From assembly GCA_003116975.1 (NCBI GenBank), contig BGKB01000013.1, positions 620,001-684,000 of the forward strand: a stretch of DNA of 64,000 nucleotides. Reading direction: 5' to 3'. Positions 30,723-41,934 of this stretch are shown here, piece by piece; the first letter of the stretch is position 1, and the number at the start of each line of letters is the position of its first letter. A program made the position numbers and the translations under genes. This DNA is from Aurantiochytrium sp. KH105. Taxonomy: Eukaryota; Sar; Bigyra; Thraustochytrida; Thraustochytriidae. The notes beneath the pieces are model-generated. The model ran no database searches, had not been told where the DNA came from, and was given only the letters and a program-made list of their open reading frames with translations.

Positions 30723-31307
30723 TCTTGCTCACTTTGTTTGCTTGTTCGCCTGTCTTTTCTTGGTTTTGTTTGTTTGTTTTGATGCGGGTGACTATGATGC
30801 AACCTTTTGCAAACTTGGGAACTCTTTCCACTCTTCGTTGTGGATTTGTTTGTTCGGCTTGCTACACTCCGCGTCTCTTTTGCTGATCCCAAGGAAGCTA
30901 GCTGTAAATGCCATACCAGGGTCGGATCATCCCTTTTTTGACCTCGTCCCGCAAATTTGGTTTGATGTGCATGTTCAAAATAGTCAGTGGCTCGGCGTAA
31001 GGTTTTGAGTGTCGTACAACCTCTGCAGCGGACCATCATGGCATCTCCTCCTCCTCCCCACTCCCTTCTCGCCCCTCTAAATGCGTGGGTGGGTCTGTCT
31101 GGCTGGCTTGTTCACGATGACGGTGCAGGACGAACTTGAATGGACAATTTATTTTATTTATTTTATTTCTAAGGCCAGGTAAAGCTCTTTTTCGACATTT
31201 CAAGATCACCACGACTCGGATCCTGAAGACATATGCATGCTCTACAGGGTGCAGAATGCGCGAATGTCTTTATTTCTGAAAAGTACAAGACCTTCATCAA
31301 AGTGAGC
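30723..31307. other. Intergenic between secreted paralogues 2 and 3
   Basis: This holds the promoter and 5' UTR of paralogue 2, with a TTTG-rich stretch near 30755-30780, and the 3' flank of paralogue 3. No gene is seen. Confidence 0.5.
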
Positions 31308-32180
31308 TTACTGGGCAAAGGCGGACAGCAAGAGAGCAGCCGCCACAGTAATGAGGGACGGCATTGTGAGCGAAGCAGGGCTCGGGGGCCGGGCGACGGT
31401 GTTGGGGGCCACCTCATCGCAACGGTCGGCAATATCGTTGTACTCTTCAAGGAATACAGTCATCGCGCTCGTCTCGTTGAACATTTCCTCAAGACCAGCG
31501 GTAGAGTCAGCAAAAGAGTTCTCAGATTCATCTCCGTCTTGGAGAGCACGGCGCTGCTGAACCGAGGTGCTGTCTTCGGAACACTGCGCGGTAAGCTCTG
31601 TGTTAAAGGATTCGTCCTTCGTCATACCCAAGATGATCAGGTTCTGGAGGTCTTGGCACGCCTCGACGTCGCCGAAGGGCACATCAAGTTGAATGTCAGC
31701 GACGAAGGCTTGAAGATCGGCCGTATCAATGAGGAAGGGGCACTGGAGCATCGGCTTATTGAGGAAGGCGTTTTGGCATGTGTCAAAGTCCATGTCCGAG
31801 ATATCGTAGGTGAGGGTGATGTTGAGAGCGACGGCGAGACCAATATCTCCAGAGAGCTCGCTCGCGTCAACGTCAACGTCTCCGCCAGCGATGATGGAAG
31901 CGCTAGCCTCACCGGCGATGTCGAACACTACGTCGGGGAAGTTATTGATCTCGCACAGAAAGTAATCTGCCAGGTCGTAATGTTTGAGGCAGCGACCAAC
32001 GAAGCTTGCTTCGAAGAGCTTGGCGACGTGATCAGCATCGAGCGTGACATCCGAGTCGCTTCCCTGCAGCGCACGCTTCATGAGACCGCGCTTCAGAGTC
32101 GTCAACGAGTTGTCGAATGGCAGAGCCGCGGTCGTTGATGCCGCCATGGCAGCGAGCGAAAGTGCGGTGAAGACCTTCAT
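31308..32180 (-). CDS. Secreted seven-cysteine protein, probably GPI-anchored (paralogue 3)
   Basis: The protein is 290 residues. A signal peptide (MKVFTALSLAAMAASTTA) is followed by the same seven-cysteine scaffold (GRCLKHYDLADY, CEINNFPD, DTCQNAF, LQCPF, EACQDL, AQCSED, DRCDEVAPNTV). It has a stalk and the conserved RPPSPASLTMPSL lead-in to a hydrophobic C-terminus. It is the most diverged of the three, with fewer sequons (NIT). It sits in tandem with paralogue 2, about 0.6 kb upstream of it on the minus strand. Function is unknown. Confidence 0.86.
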   Translation of the reverse strand: MKVFTALSLAAMAASTTAALPFDNSLTTLKRGLMKRALQGSDSDVTLDADHVAKLFEASFVGRCLKHYDLADYFLCEINNFPDVVFDIAGEASASIIAGGDVDVDASELSGDIGLAVALNITLTYDISDMDFDTCQNAFLNKPMLQCPFLIDTADLQAFVADIQLDVPFGDVEACQDLQNLIILGMTKDESFNTELTAQCSEDSTSVQQRRALQDGDESENSFADSTAGLEEMFNETSAMTVFLEEYNDIADRCDEVAPNTVARPPSPASLTMPSLITVAAALLLSAFAQ

Positions 32181-33896
32181 CTTGATTCCTTTGACGGAGA
32201 CGTTTTACTACCTTCCTTGGCTAGTTTCTTGTTTTTCACTCTTGGGGACACGTGCAGCGTTTGCGGTTTGCCTCGCGGTTTGCCTTGCGGCTTGCCTTGC
32301 CTTTTGCTGCACATCGCGAACGTCAGGCAGTAATTAGCCTAGCAAATAGGCTAGTAGAAAGTACAAACAGTCGCCCGTCTCGGGCTGGCTTCCTAGTTCA
32401 ACCCCGGCCAGGCAGTGCACACGAAGGTACGAAGTGCACGGAGTCCCCGACCAGAGCGGGCCGGATCTCGCCCGCCCTGCCCTACCTATACCATGGATGG
32501 CTACTGCAGCTGCAGCAGCTGCTGCTGCAGGCGGTGCAGCTGCCACGACTGGGCCGGCCGGCCGCTGGCCGCGCGCACGCACACACGCTCGCACACACGC
32601 ACGCACCCGCGCACACAAGCGCTCTAGCTCGCTTGCTGCCTCCCTCGGCCTGGCTGTTTGGCCGTGGACACCGTGGCTGTGCGGAGCGGCAGCGGCAAAG
32701 CTGGAGCTGGCGGCAGGCTTTGGGGCGAGGGGGGCTGGCACGGCACGGCACGTGCGCCACCGCCCAAATGTACCTTCCCCACATTAGGCTGTCCGGATCA
32801 TCGCCCAAACTAACAGTAACATGTATGTGTTAGGTTTGCGCGAACCCAACTCGGAGCAGGCGCGACATCGTGGCGAGGCGTGGGGTGCTTGATCAATACC
32901 TTGGGGCTGCAGCCGCGGGGCGCGCCGCGTCGCACCGGCTTAGGGGTGCTCATCGAGGGACGCGAGACAGAACCAGTGCCAACAGGCAGGCCCCTGCGCA
33001 GGCCAGGCTGCAAAGCACAGAACAGGGTGCGCAGGGCAGGGCAGGGCGCAGGCGAGCGAGCGAGGGAGGGACGGGGGGGGGAATTCGAAGGCACGCAATT
33101 ACCCGAACATCCAGCGCAGAGGAACCCAAATGGCCGAGCGCCGTGAGTGGGCTAAGTTCGAACTCCCAATCCTACTTTCTCCTGTACAATTGGCAAACTC
33201 ATGAAGAACGAGAGATTTCATTTACAAGCTAAGGAAGTTGAGCGTGCTTGTACCGAAGTTTCGCTTGGAGCCGCGTGCTTCAAGCTCGCAAATACTTGTT
33301 CCAATGTTTCGCTTGAAGCTGCGTGCTTGAAGCTGCGTGCTTGAAGCTGCGTGCTTGAAGCTCGCTATTGCATGTTCCAAAGTTCCGCTTGGATCCGCGT
33401 GCCTCAAGCTCGCTATTACATGTTCCAAAGATTCGCTTGAAGCTGCGTGCTTGAAGCTCGCCAATACTTGTTCCAATGTTTCTCTTGGAGCTGCGTGCTT
33501 CAACCTCGCAATTGCTTGTTCCAATGTTACTCTTTGGAGCCCCTTTTTTTGGATTTTGCGACAGGTTCTTTCTCGAAGAGGAGTCGTTGCCTGTACGACG
33601 CAAGTGGTACAAGGTGAAAGAAGCTTTTTCCATCGAACTGATTCGCCGATGTTTTGAACTTGACTGAAAAATGAACTTCGTTCGGTATGATCGCAGGCTG
33701 GGATAGCAAGACTGAACAAGGTCTCTTGGCATGCATAAAAGGTATTAGGCCCACTCCTCGTCCAACTCGAAATACTTCAGATCATGTTTCCACTTTCTCC
33801 GTCGAATAGGAGCTAATTTGGCTCGAAAGTCCGCTACCCGCATTAGATCCATTGTCAAGGTATTTCTTTACTTAATGGCCTGTACATAATATTGAT
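32181..33896. other. Intergenic region with 48-bp minisatellite
   Basis: The left part contains GCTTGCC and CTGCAG/ACGC repeats and the promoter of secreted paralogue 3. The right part contains the minisatellite at 33241-33531. Frames across the minisatellite are open on both strands, so no gene is called. Confidence 0.5.
33241..33531. repeat. 48-bp minisatellite
   Basis: Copies are at 33264-33311, 33312-33387 (expanded by two extra 14-bp TGCGTGCTTGAAGC units), 33388-33435, 33436-33483 and 33484-33531, after a partial copy at 33241-33263. The period of 48 bp is 16 codons, so both strands show 16-residue repeats (for example LEAACLKLANTCSNVS on plus). Confidence 0.9.
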
Positions 33897-36710
33897 TCAA
33901 AGAGCAACGCGTGGACTTTGCAGCAAATTGCAGGGGGATGCAACACGAACATCCTGACCATGTCGCGTTGCTTCGAGCATCGTGTTCTGTCGCGCTTGCG
34001 GATGGCGCGCGAGCTGCTCGGGTCGGTTAATGGTCGTGTACCAGAGATCGACCTCTGCAGCACGCTTGCGAAAGGTGGCGAGATCCAAATGCGATGCGGA
34101 CGCGTGCAAGATATCGTTCACGACAAGCAAAAAGGGCCTTGCGCGATCCAGGTTCGTGGGCGCGCCGCGATTCGGCAGCACATCGGTCGCGAGGCACCAG
34201 AAAAGACGCCACCATGCCATGTAAGGTGCCTGCAAGGCCCGCAGTGTGCGCGAGAGGTGCTCGGCGGTGTCCACGCCCAAAAGCTGAATCCAGGTCCCAT
34301 CCTTGAGCCGAAGGGGCCCGCAACACGGCAAGGCAAAGAGCGAATCGTACTCGGAAGATTTTAACATGACAAGTGGTGTCATGCGCGCATCGCGGTGCAC
34401 GACGCTACTCGCGCCCTGGATGGTCCAGTGACCAATGTTATCCAGGTAAACATGCACAAATTGGCCCTCGTTTGTGCGCTTCAAGTGAAAGTACGCTAAT
34501 GTCAGAGCCGCAGATAGGTGCAAGGACGCGACAAGGTCGACACAGTGTCGCGGAGGCGCCTGAATCGAGCTCGGGGCCGCCCCGCCCACAAGGTGGGCAA
34601 ATCCCGTGCCGGCAAAGAGGGCACCAAAGACGCCCTTGTCCGTCTCGCGGCCTCGACTTTCGTGGAGGCTCACCACGACAAGGTTCGCACACCTCGAAGA
34701 CAGCGAGGCAGCATCAAGGTCGAGATGCCGCAAATCGTCTTGGGCGAAATCTGTGACAAAAATGGATGCGCGCGTTTCGAGAAGTCGCTGAAGTTCCGTG
34801 TTGCCTTCCATCGAAAGATTTCCCACGTGCACAACCTCCTTGCCGCCATTGTAGTGCTCGTAAAGAGCAGGGTCTCGCGTGCGGAGGGGGTCTCCGCCAC
34901 GAGGTTCGATGCGCAGCACCGTCGCACCACGCTCCACGAGGACGCGACAGGCTGCAGAGACACAAACGGAGGGCTCCGGCCCACCAAAGTCCACGAGTTC
35001 CACCACCACACATCCAGCTAGAGGGGGCGAAAGAGTACCCTCAAAGGCGGCCGTTGCCCGAGGAAGCAGTGCGGCTTCCTGTCGTGGTAACCAACCGCGT
35101 TCCTTTACATCTTGTGTATGCGCACCCTTCGAAGGCGCAAAAGCCTCCCTTGGACCGTGTGCTTGGCTGCACGAGAACTCAAGAGGCATACGGACCCCGA
35201 ATCGCATGTCTGAAACGCGTTTGGACAGTGGAATCAGAGACCCGAGCAATCCTTTTCGTTCTTCGCTTTCTTCCTGCGCAGCTGCTGCGATAGCAGCTGC
35301 AGACGGCTTGATGATTTTGGTTGGCAACGCACCCTCAGCATTGGACGTGGTCGTTGCCGTCGTTGCCGTCGCCGTCGCCGCCGCTGCTGCTGCTGCCACA
35401 GAATTGGGATTCCATCCCGCTATGCTATCTTGATCATTGTCTTCGGCAACCCAGGCCCAGACCTCGCGCAGATCACGTACACGTTGATATGCGATGCCTC
35501 CACTCTTGAGCAAGTCCGAGGCCTGAGAGGCCGTAAGGGAAGCGATGCGACGCTCTGCGGCACTGATAACATTCGTAGCCGCAGGTCCTGGTGGGCCATC
35601 AAGGCCTAGTGCTTCACGTAGTGCGCGTTCCCCTGCCATGGTGGACGTTTCGTTCGGGCTAATCTTGCGTCGACGGTGGCCACACACGGCCAGTTGGACG
35701 CCGTCGCCCGTGCGATATACGTGACGCAAGGGATCCTTGGCCAATGTGTCGCTGCGAGCGCGTCCGTTCACAGTCACGTACGGGCCCACGCACCAGCCGC
35801 CTGCGTGTAAGAGAGACGTGTCGACGAGCTGACCGCGACCTGTTTCTGCACGTTGCACGAGCGCCATTGCAATACCAGTCACGAGCGCCTGCGCTGTAGT
35901 GGCGTCGCCCGCGCCTTGAGGAAGAGATGCAAAGAGATTGTCGCGCTCGTGAAAGAGCATTGCTAACCCAGACGCAGCCCAAAAGGCGCCGAGGTCAGAC
36001 CCAGACAATGCGCGTCCGGCGCCATGGGCGCCCCAGGCCGAAACTTGTGCGTAAATGAGATGCGGGAACGCCGTCAAAAGCGCACTTGGGTCCAGCTGTG
36101 CAGCGCGCAGACTCCCAGGCTGTGCGTTGGTGATGAACACATCTGCGTCGCGCAAGAGGCCACGCAAATGCGCGAGACCTTGTTCCGTGCTGGTATCGAC
36201 GCATATGGAGGCCTTGCCGAGATTTGCCACCTCGAATACGGCGCTTGGACTTCGTCCGTCAGCGCGGGCTTCCTCGAGAAGTCCAAATCCGTCGCGGAGA
36301 GTGTCTCCCTCCGGAGCCTCCACCTTGATTACCTCCGCGCCCAGCTCGCCGAGCAGGCGAGCGGCAAGGGGTCCCGCGAGTTGCGAAGAGAGTTCTACTA
36401 CGCGCACGCCGTGCAAGAGAGGTGCGCCGCGACCAGGTCCCAGTGTTGCGCGCTCTGCGTCCTCGCTGCGCGTTTCCTGGGACGCCAGTTTGCGTTTCTG
36501 CGCGGTCGCCCGCCGCGCGCGTCGACGTGCGAGTGCCGTCGCAACAACACCTGCACAGACGGCTGCGAACCCAAGTCCGGCTAAACGCAGGGCAACATGC
36601 AGCACGGCCGCGGCAGTGTCTCCCTGCGCGCCGCCACCATCACCGCTGCCCTCGGGTTGGCTCGCCTGCTGCGGGTAGTGTTGCGCGCGCGTCAGACGTA
36701 CGCTCGCCAT
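33897..36710 (-). CDS. Tandem CaiB/BaiF (family III) CoA-transferase-like protein with N-terminal membrane anchor
   Basis: The protein is 937 residues from MASVRLTRAQ; the open frame extends upstream but that part is not protein-like. A hydrophobic segment at about 35-60 followed by ARRRARR suggests a membrane anchor. The first CaiB/BaiF domain (about 98-430) has GVRVVELSSQLAGPLAARLLGELGAEVIKVE and an Asp at 269 in PQGAGDATTAQA, equivalent to the family nucleophile. The second, more diverged domain (about 590-900) has GCVVVELVDFGG, GATVLRIEPRGGDPLR and a candidate Asp in HCVDLVASLHLSAALTLAY. Family members transfer CoA between carboxylic acids or racemise acyl-CoAs. Ala/Thr repeats lie in the linker. 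The substrate is unknown, and the second domain may be structural. Confidence 0.85.
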   Translation of the reverse strand: MASVRLTRAQHYPQQASQPEGSGDGGGAQGDTAAAVLHVALRLAGLGFAAVCAGVVATALARRRARRATAQKRKLASQETRSEDAERATLGPGRGAPLLHGVRVVELSSQLAGPLAARLLGELGAEVIKVEAPEGDTLRDGFGLLEEARADGRSPSAVFEVANLGKASICVDTSTEQGLAHLRGLLRDADVFITNAQPGSLRAAQLDPSALLTAFPHLIYAQVSAWGAHGAGRALSGSDLGAFWAASGLAMLFHERDNLFASLPQGAGDATTAQALVTGIAMALVQRAETGRGQLVDTSLLHAGGWCVGPYVTVNGRARSDTLAKDPLRHVYRTGDGVQLAVCGHRRRKISPNETSTMAGERALREALGLDGPPGPAATNVISAAERRIASLTASQASDLLKSGGIAYQRVRDLREVWAWVAEDNDQDSIAGWNPNSVAAAAAAATATATTATTTSNAEGALPTKIIKPSAAAIAAAAQEESEERKGLLGSLIPLSKRVSDMRFGVRMPLEFSCSQAHGPREAFAPSKGAHTQDVKERGWLPRQEAALLPRATAAFEGTLSPPLAGCVVVELVDFGGPEPSVCVSAACRVLVERGATVLRIEPRGGDPLRTRDPALYEHYNGGKEVVHVGNLSMEGNTELQRLLETRASIFVTDFAQDDLRHLDLDAASLSSRCANLVVVSLHESRGRETDKGVFGALFAGTGFAHLVGGAAPSSIQAPPRHCVDLVASLHLSAALTLAYFHLKRTNEGQFVHVYLDNIGHWTIQGASSVVHRDARMTPLVMLKSSEYDSLFALPCCGPLRLKDGTWIQLLGVDTAEHLSRTLRALQAPYMAWWRLFWCLATDVLPNRGAPTNLDRARPFLLVVNDILHASASHLDLATFRKRAAEVDLWYTTINRPEQLARHPQARQNTMLEATRHGQDVRVASPCNLLQSPRVAL

Positions 36711-37169
36711 CTTGGCGCAGCTTGTGCGAAGTTTCGATTTTGCTGATTTTGATCTGGAACCGAAATCATTGAACCGAGACGAGCCGAGATGAGACGCGAC
36801 GTTCGCAATCAATCCAGGCAGGCAATCAGAGCAAGAGGGGAGCGGGGGCGGGGGAGAGAAAGGAGGCAAAGAAGAAATGCAAACCAAGGTCTGCGTGCGC
36901 CATTCATTGCAAGCCGCAAACGATGGACAAAACATCCAATTGTAAGAGTTCGAACTTTTGAACATGTACAAGGGTGAATCCAAGGTGTCAAAGGCATCAC
37001 AAATGTGAATACGAAGGTTCGCACAAATTGGTGTGGAACCCAAGTTCAAGTCATACAGTATGCCAAAGATGATGAACGCATTCTATCATACCAATGTCTT
37101 GGCTTCTATCACAATGACTCAAGTTGGAACTAAATCGCACGCACGCACGCACATCGGTTACTCACTCAT
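36711..37169. other. Intergenic region
   Basis: Promoter/5' UTR of the CaiB-like gene (-) and 3' flank of PSMG1 (-). A short (CGCA)n tract lies near 37138-37152. No gene is seen. Confidence 0.5.
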
Positions 37170-38155
37170 TCACATGTAGAGAAGTCCTCGATCTGCAGCA
37201 CGGCGCTCGCGAATAACACCACAGGCATTTCGTACCGTCTCGACGTCACGTAAAAAGGTAGAGTCCAAAGATGCGGAAATGGGTTCCAGCAGGCCCAGCA
37301 GGGGTCCGACCAAGGCCAGCAGCGTCTCGGCGCCAAGCTGAGACTCCCGAAGGCTCAAGAACGCGAGACAGCCGTTGGCCGGTGCCGCAAAGGTACACTC
37401 GCCGAGAATAGCTGCAGTCAGACCTGTGACGAGGTTGCCTGATTCGAGCACGTCAACACCAAGAGAAATGCACGAGGCGCGTGCCTTTGCGCTTGAGGCG
37501 AGACCTCGCACAAGAGGGGGCTCCTCGTGGCGTCCACCCTCGCTGAGAAACTCGTACGTGAACATGGCGTCAACTACACAAACGTGTGACGGACTTCCGA
37601 GAGCCTCGATCGTTGCCTTGGCCCACGACCAGAGTGCGCGTTCCTCAATTCCCTCGATTGATTCCAGCGCAACCCAGGAGACCTTTCCAGACGAGATAGA
37701 TCGCACAACTGCGCGATGCGGACCCACTTCAAGCGTGCCAACTTCTTCGGCGCTCCCTTCGACGAAGCATGCTTCGACAAAGGAGCTGAGCTCGGGCCCA
37801 ACTGAAACAATACCTACATCGGCACCCTGGGGCAGCGTTTTGTCCGCGTGAACCTGCGTGCCAGTATTACGTCAGTCATCATTTCGCTTCATAATGCATT
37901 CTTTCGTGTTTTGAGGCAAGAGCGGCAAGCTCAATGCGCGACTTAATTCGTGCTGCAGATAAGAAGGGGATTGCTTTGCTTTGCTTTGCTTTGCTTTGCT
38001 TGACCTTATGCGATGACGTAACGTACCGTGAGCTTGGGGACCTCGAGTGGCTTTGCTTGCAATGCGATGCGCGCTTCCTCCTCCTCCTCCTCGTCCAGAG
38101 TGTTACGCGAACGGGGGGCGTCGCGCTCCGTCACCCTCTCCACAAGGCCCGCCAT
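37170..38155 (-). CDS. PSMG1: Proteasome assembly chaperone 1 (PSMG1/PAC1/Pba1), two exons
   Basis: Predicted exons are 38155-38027 and 37853-37170 (minus strand). The intron is 173 bp, GT-AG and phase 0, and contains an AAGCA repeat. The product is 270 residues. Exon 1 gives MAGLVERVTERDAPRSRN plus an acidic run, as in human PSMG1. Exon 2 has VGIVSVGPELSSFVEACF, an LVRGLASS stretch and LVTGLTAAILGECTFAAPA, matching the family core. The C-terminus is LYM, a hydrophobic-Tyr-X (HbYX) motif that PAC1/Pba1 uses to dock into alpha-ring pockets. With PAC2 it guides assembly of the 20S proteasome alpha ring. Without exon 1 the frame has no ATG. Divergent from RBM28. Confidence 0.85.
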
Positions 38156-38937
38156 GGCGACAGCAAGGTCGTTGCCTTTCGGACTTCGACCTCACAAAGA
38201 AGTCTTTGACACGTGCGGCAACAAAGGGCGCCTTGCGTCTGTCCGCGCGCACTGCACAGCCCTCCACCTAAGTCGAGCGAGCGAGCGAGCGAGCAAGCGA
38301 GCAAGCAAGCGAGCGAGCGAGCACGCAAAGTTGGTCTGGTCGAGAAAGCGAAGCTTCCGCTCATCATGAATGCTGCCGCTCGCTCCACTGCTGTTGCGGA
38401 GGGGCCTCTTTGCCTGTTCAGGCGGCCTGCTTGCTGCTCGAGCAAAGTGAAGGGAAGGAGACGTGAACGGGATCGCAATCGAGCATGAGCACGAACAAAC
38501 TCTTTTCCAGTGCACGATTCTGGCAGGCATTTCATCGGGCCCGCGCCGCAGAGCAGATCCCTCCCCTCCTCCCCCCCCCAAAGTCATCGCGGCGCCGGCG
38601 CTGTAGTCGGCGGGCGCTCAGCCGCCGCCCTGCTGCCGGTCCCGCCCTAGTATATCCTTGTTTATGAGACAAAGCGAGGATATTCTCCGGAACCCTGGCG
38701 TCCACCACATACTGGTATGCATACTGGTGGTAGTAGGAGACAGCAGTGAGTGGTGGGTGGCCGTGCAGCAGACGCGGACTCGACGTCGCGCGAAGGACTC
38801 GCGCTCGCGGACGCGCTGGAGGACGTGCAACGAGCGCGCACGAGCTGCGCGGAAAGAGAGCCCGCCGATAAAGAGACCTTCTTGCCTCGTCGGCGCGGAA
38901 TCGTTCGGCAGAGTCTGTGGTCCAGCAGACGGCCAAG
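38156..38937. promoter_or_regulatory. Divergent promoter region, PSMG1 / RBM28
   Basis: About 780 bp separate the two starts. A (GAGC/AAGC)n tract lies at about 38276-38322. Other elements are not assigned. Confidence 0.4.
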
Positions 38938-41900
38938 ATGGACGAGGAATCAGACACGGTCTTTGTACGCGGGCTGCAGCCTGGGACGCACGACGACGAG
39001 CTTAACGAGGCATTTTCGGAGATTGGCCCCGTTAAATCAGCATTTATTGTCGTGGAAAAAGATGGACCTCGAAAGGGCCAGAGCCGAGGTTTTGGTTTTG
39101 TGCAGTTCGCTCTTCCCGAGGATGCCGCTGCAGCCGTGGAAAAGTTGCGTGGTACACAAATTGCCGGCAGCACCATCAAACTTGCGCTTGCTCAGAAGCG
39201 GGGCTATCGCCATCAAGGTCCGAGTGGCCGTACTGCCAACGCGACGCAGAATGCTGCTGCGTCTTCTGTTCTTGCTGACAAGCCCGGAGGAGTCAGACCG
39301 CAGCATCAAGTCGATGGTCATGGTGACGAATCAGATGATTCAAATGATGACAGCGGTGACAGCGATGACGAGAATGGCGACGAGGACAAGGACAACGAGC
39401 AAGATAGTGGAAACGATGACAAAGGCGAGGAGGCCGGACTTTCGACACGGTCGCACCGCCGTGCTCCAGACAACTTTTTCCGGCGCCTTGCACGGGATGC
39501 TGTGGTTAGGAGCGCCGCGCCCAAGTCCAAATCGGGTAAGGACAAGCCAGCTTCACAGGATGAGGAGGCCCGCATCGATCGTACCGAAGAGCTTCTGCGT
39601 GACTCGTCGACGATTCTCTTCAACCTGCCTCCCGGGACCTCTGCCGCGCAGGTGCGTCGCAAGGCGGGAAAGGCTGGCAAAGTCAACATGGTCGAGTATC
39701 CTCTGACCTCATTGAGCCTCGATATTGATGGGTCCAACATGGCCCTCGTTGTCTTCACCAAGAAGACGAGCGCTGCTATGGCGCTGCGCAAGCTTGACGG
39801 CAAGTCTTGGGTCGCCGATGAACCCAAGGGCAAGAAGAAGAGCAAGAAGAATGCCGCCAACACGCAGCAGGCAGGAGGCGCCTCGAGCCAGATCGCATGT
39901 CGTCGGATCAAGCAGATCGCCTTCGATAGTCGGACACGCACGACTCGGTGCCGTCTCATCGTGCGCAATCTCAATTTCTCCACGCGGGAAAAACATTTAC
40001 GTGCTACCTTCGAGTCATTTGGCCCTGTGCTTCAGGTTTTTCTTGCCAAAGACAAGGAGTCGAAGTCCAACAAGAATTCTATGGGTTATGCTTTTGTTCA
40101 GTTTGCTTGCCGTCTCGACGCGCAAAAGGCACTCGAAAGTGTCAACGGAAACAAGATTAATGGCCGCGTTGTAGCTGTCGATTGGACCCTCGACAAGCGT
40201 GACTATGAGCGTCTCCAGGCCGAGGCTCGCGACGGCGAGGGCGAAGAAGACGCTCAAGAGAACGAAGCCGTCGAGGAAAAAGACGACAGTCAAGACGACG
40301 ACGAAGCAGAAGACGAAGAGGAAGACGAAGACGAAGTCGATAGTGATGACGATGATGACGAAGGCGAAGACGAAGACGGAGACGAGAGTGACGACAACGA
40401 AGATGAGAGCGATGACGATGACGAGGAGGCGGAGGAGGAGGAAGAGGAAGAGGAAGAGGAAAGTACCACACAAGGAACGAAGAACGTCTCGCAGAGAGAA
40501 CGTTTCCAGGAAGAAAAGCTCAACACGCTGTTTCTCCGCAATGTTCTGTTTGAAACAACAGAAGAAGATCTGTACGAGACTTTCCGGAAATTTGGAGGCG
40601 TGCGCTATGTCCGCGTTGTCAAGGGTCCTGATGGGCGTAGTCGCGGCACCGCCTTTGTCAACTTTTACAACCAAGCTTCCACCCAACGAGCCTTGGCCAA
40701 GGCAGCCGAGGTGCCAGTCGTGCAAAAAACTCTCAAGCGCAAGCAAAGAGATGCGCAAGAGGCTGCAGCCCCAGTCGGCGGCTCGGGTATTATGTGCGCG
40801 GGTCGACCGCTCCTCGTGACCCCGGCAGTGAATCCAGATGACGCGAAGGCGCTGATCGAGGCGCGAGAGAAGGCTAAAACCGAAAAGGTTGACCGCCGGC
40901 ACCTCTATTTGGCGCGCGAAGGCAGGGTTTACGAAGGCGATGGTGTGCAGATTCCAGAACAGGATCTTCAGAAACGCCAGCGGGCTGAGCGCGAAAAGCA
41001 GACTAAGCTGCGCAGCCCCATGTTTTTCGTATCTCCGACTCGATTGTCGGTTCGCAACCTTTTCCGCGGCGGCCTCGGCGAGGACGCGGCGTACCCGGAG
41101 CCCACGGAGAAGAGCCTGACTAAGATCTTCCGCCGCGCTGCACGCAAGGGTCTGGAGGCGGGCCTCGTTGCCACCGTGGATGGTGACGAGTCGCTCTTCC
41201 CGAAAGGCTGGCCTGATCAGTCGCAAATGCAGCCTGTTTCGGTCAAGTATGCTCGCGTTATGCGCGAGGAAGCTCCTGTGATCCAGAGTTCGGACGTCGA
41301 CACTAGCATGTCCACAAGCACGCAGCAGCCATCGACTTTAGCAAAAGGTGCCGGGGACAGTGACGCTGCAGAGGGTTCTCAGAACAAGGGTGGAAAAGTC
41401 ACGCGAAACAAGCAAAAGGTTCTTGGCCGGTCCACAGGCTTTGCCTTTGTGGAGTTTGCCGAGCACGTGCATGCCCTCGCGGCACTGCGCATTCTCAACA
41501 ATAATCCTGCCTACGCGTATGTGGCTGCCGGCGGCCCACGGTCCATGAGTATTCGTGAGCAAGATCGCTCGAGGCTCATCGTTGAGTTTGCTGTGGAGAA
41601 TGCGGCCAAAATTCGCGCTCGTGAGCAGCGACTTGAAAAGCAGCGCAAGGGTAGCACTATGCAAAGGAATGCCAAGCTTGCCGCTTCGCTTGCTGCCAGT
41701 GCCACCGAAACTTCTGGAGACCGCGGGGCTTCTTCTTCGGCGGTTGCATCGCCCCAAAACAGCAAGAAGCGATCGCTTCCCTCAGGTCAGGCAAACGGAC
41801 CAGCCAAGGGCCCAACTGCGTTCAAGTCAGGTCCCAGTTCCGATGCCCCACAACGTAAGCAACGTCGTGCCGATGGAAGAAACGGCAAGTTTGGTAGCAG

Positions 41901-41934
<34 letters not shown>

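Noticed and set aside
33222-33719. Minus-strand 165-codon repeat protein
   Set aside because: It is produced by the 48-bp minisatellite and both strands are open; coding cannot be supported without RNA evidence.
40015-41226. Minus-strand 403-codon frame inside RBM28
   Set aside because: It is a complement of the RRM-coding sequence and its acidic tract; the plus strand has the RNP motifs.
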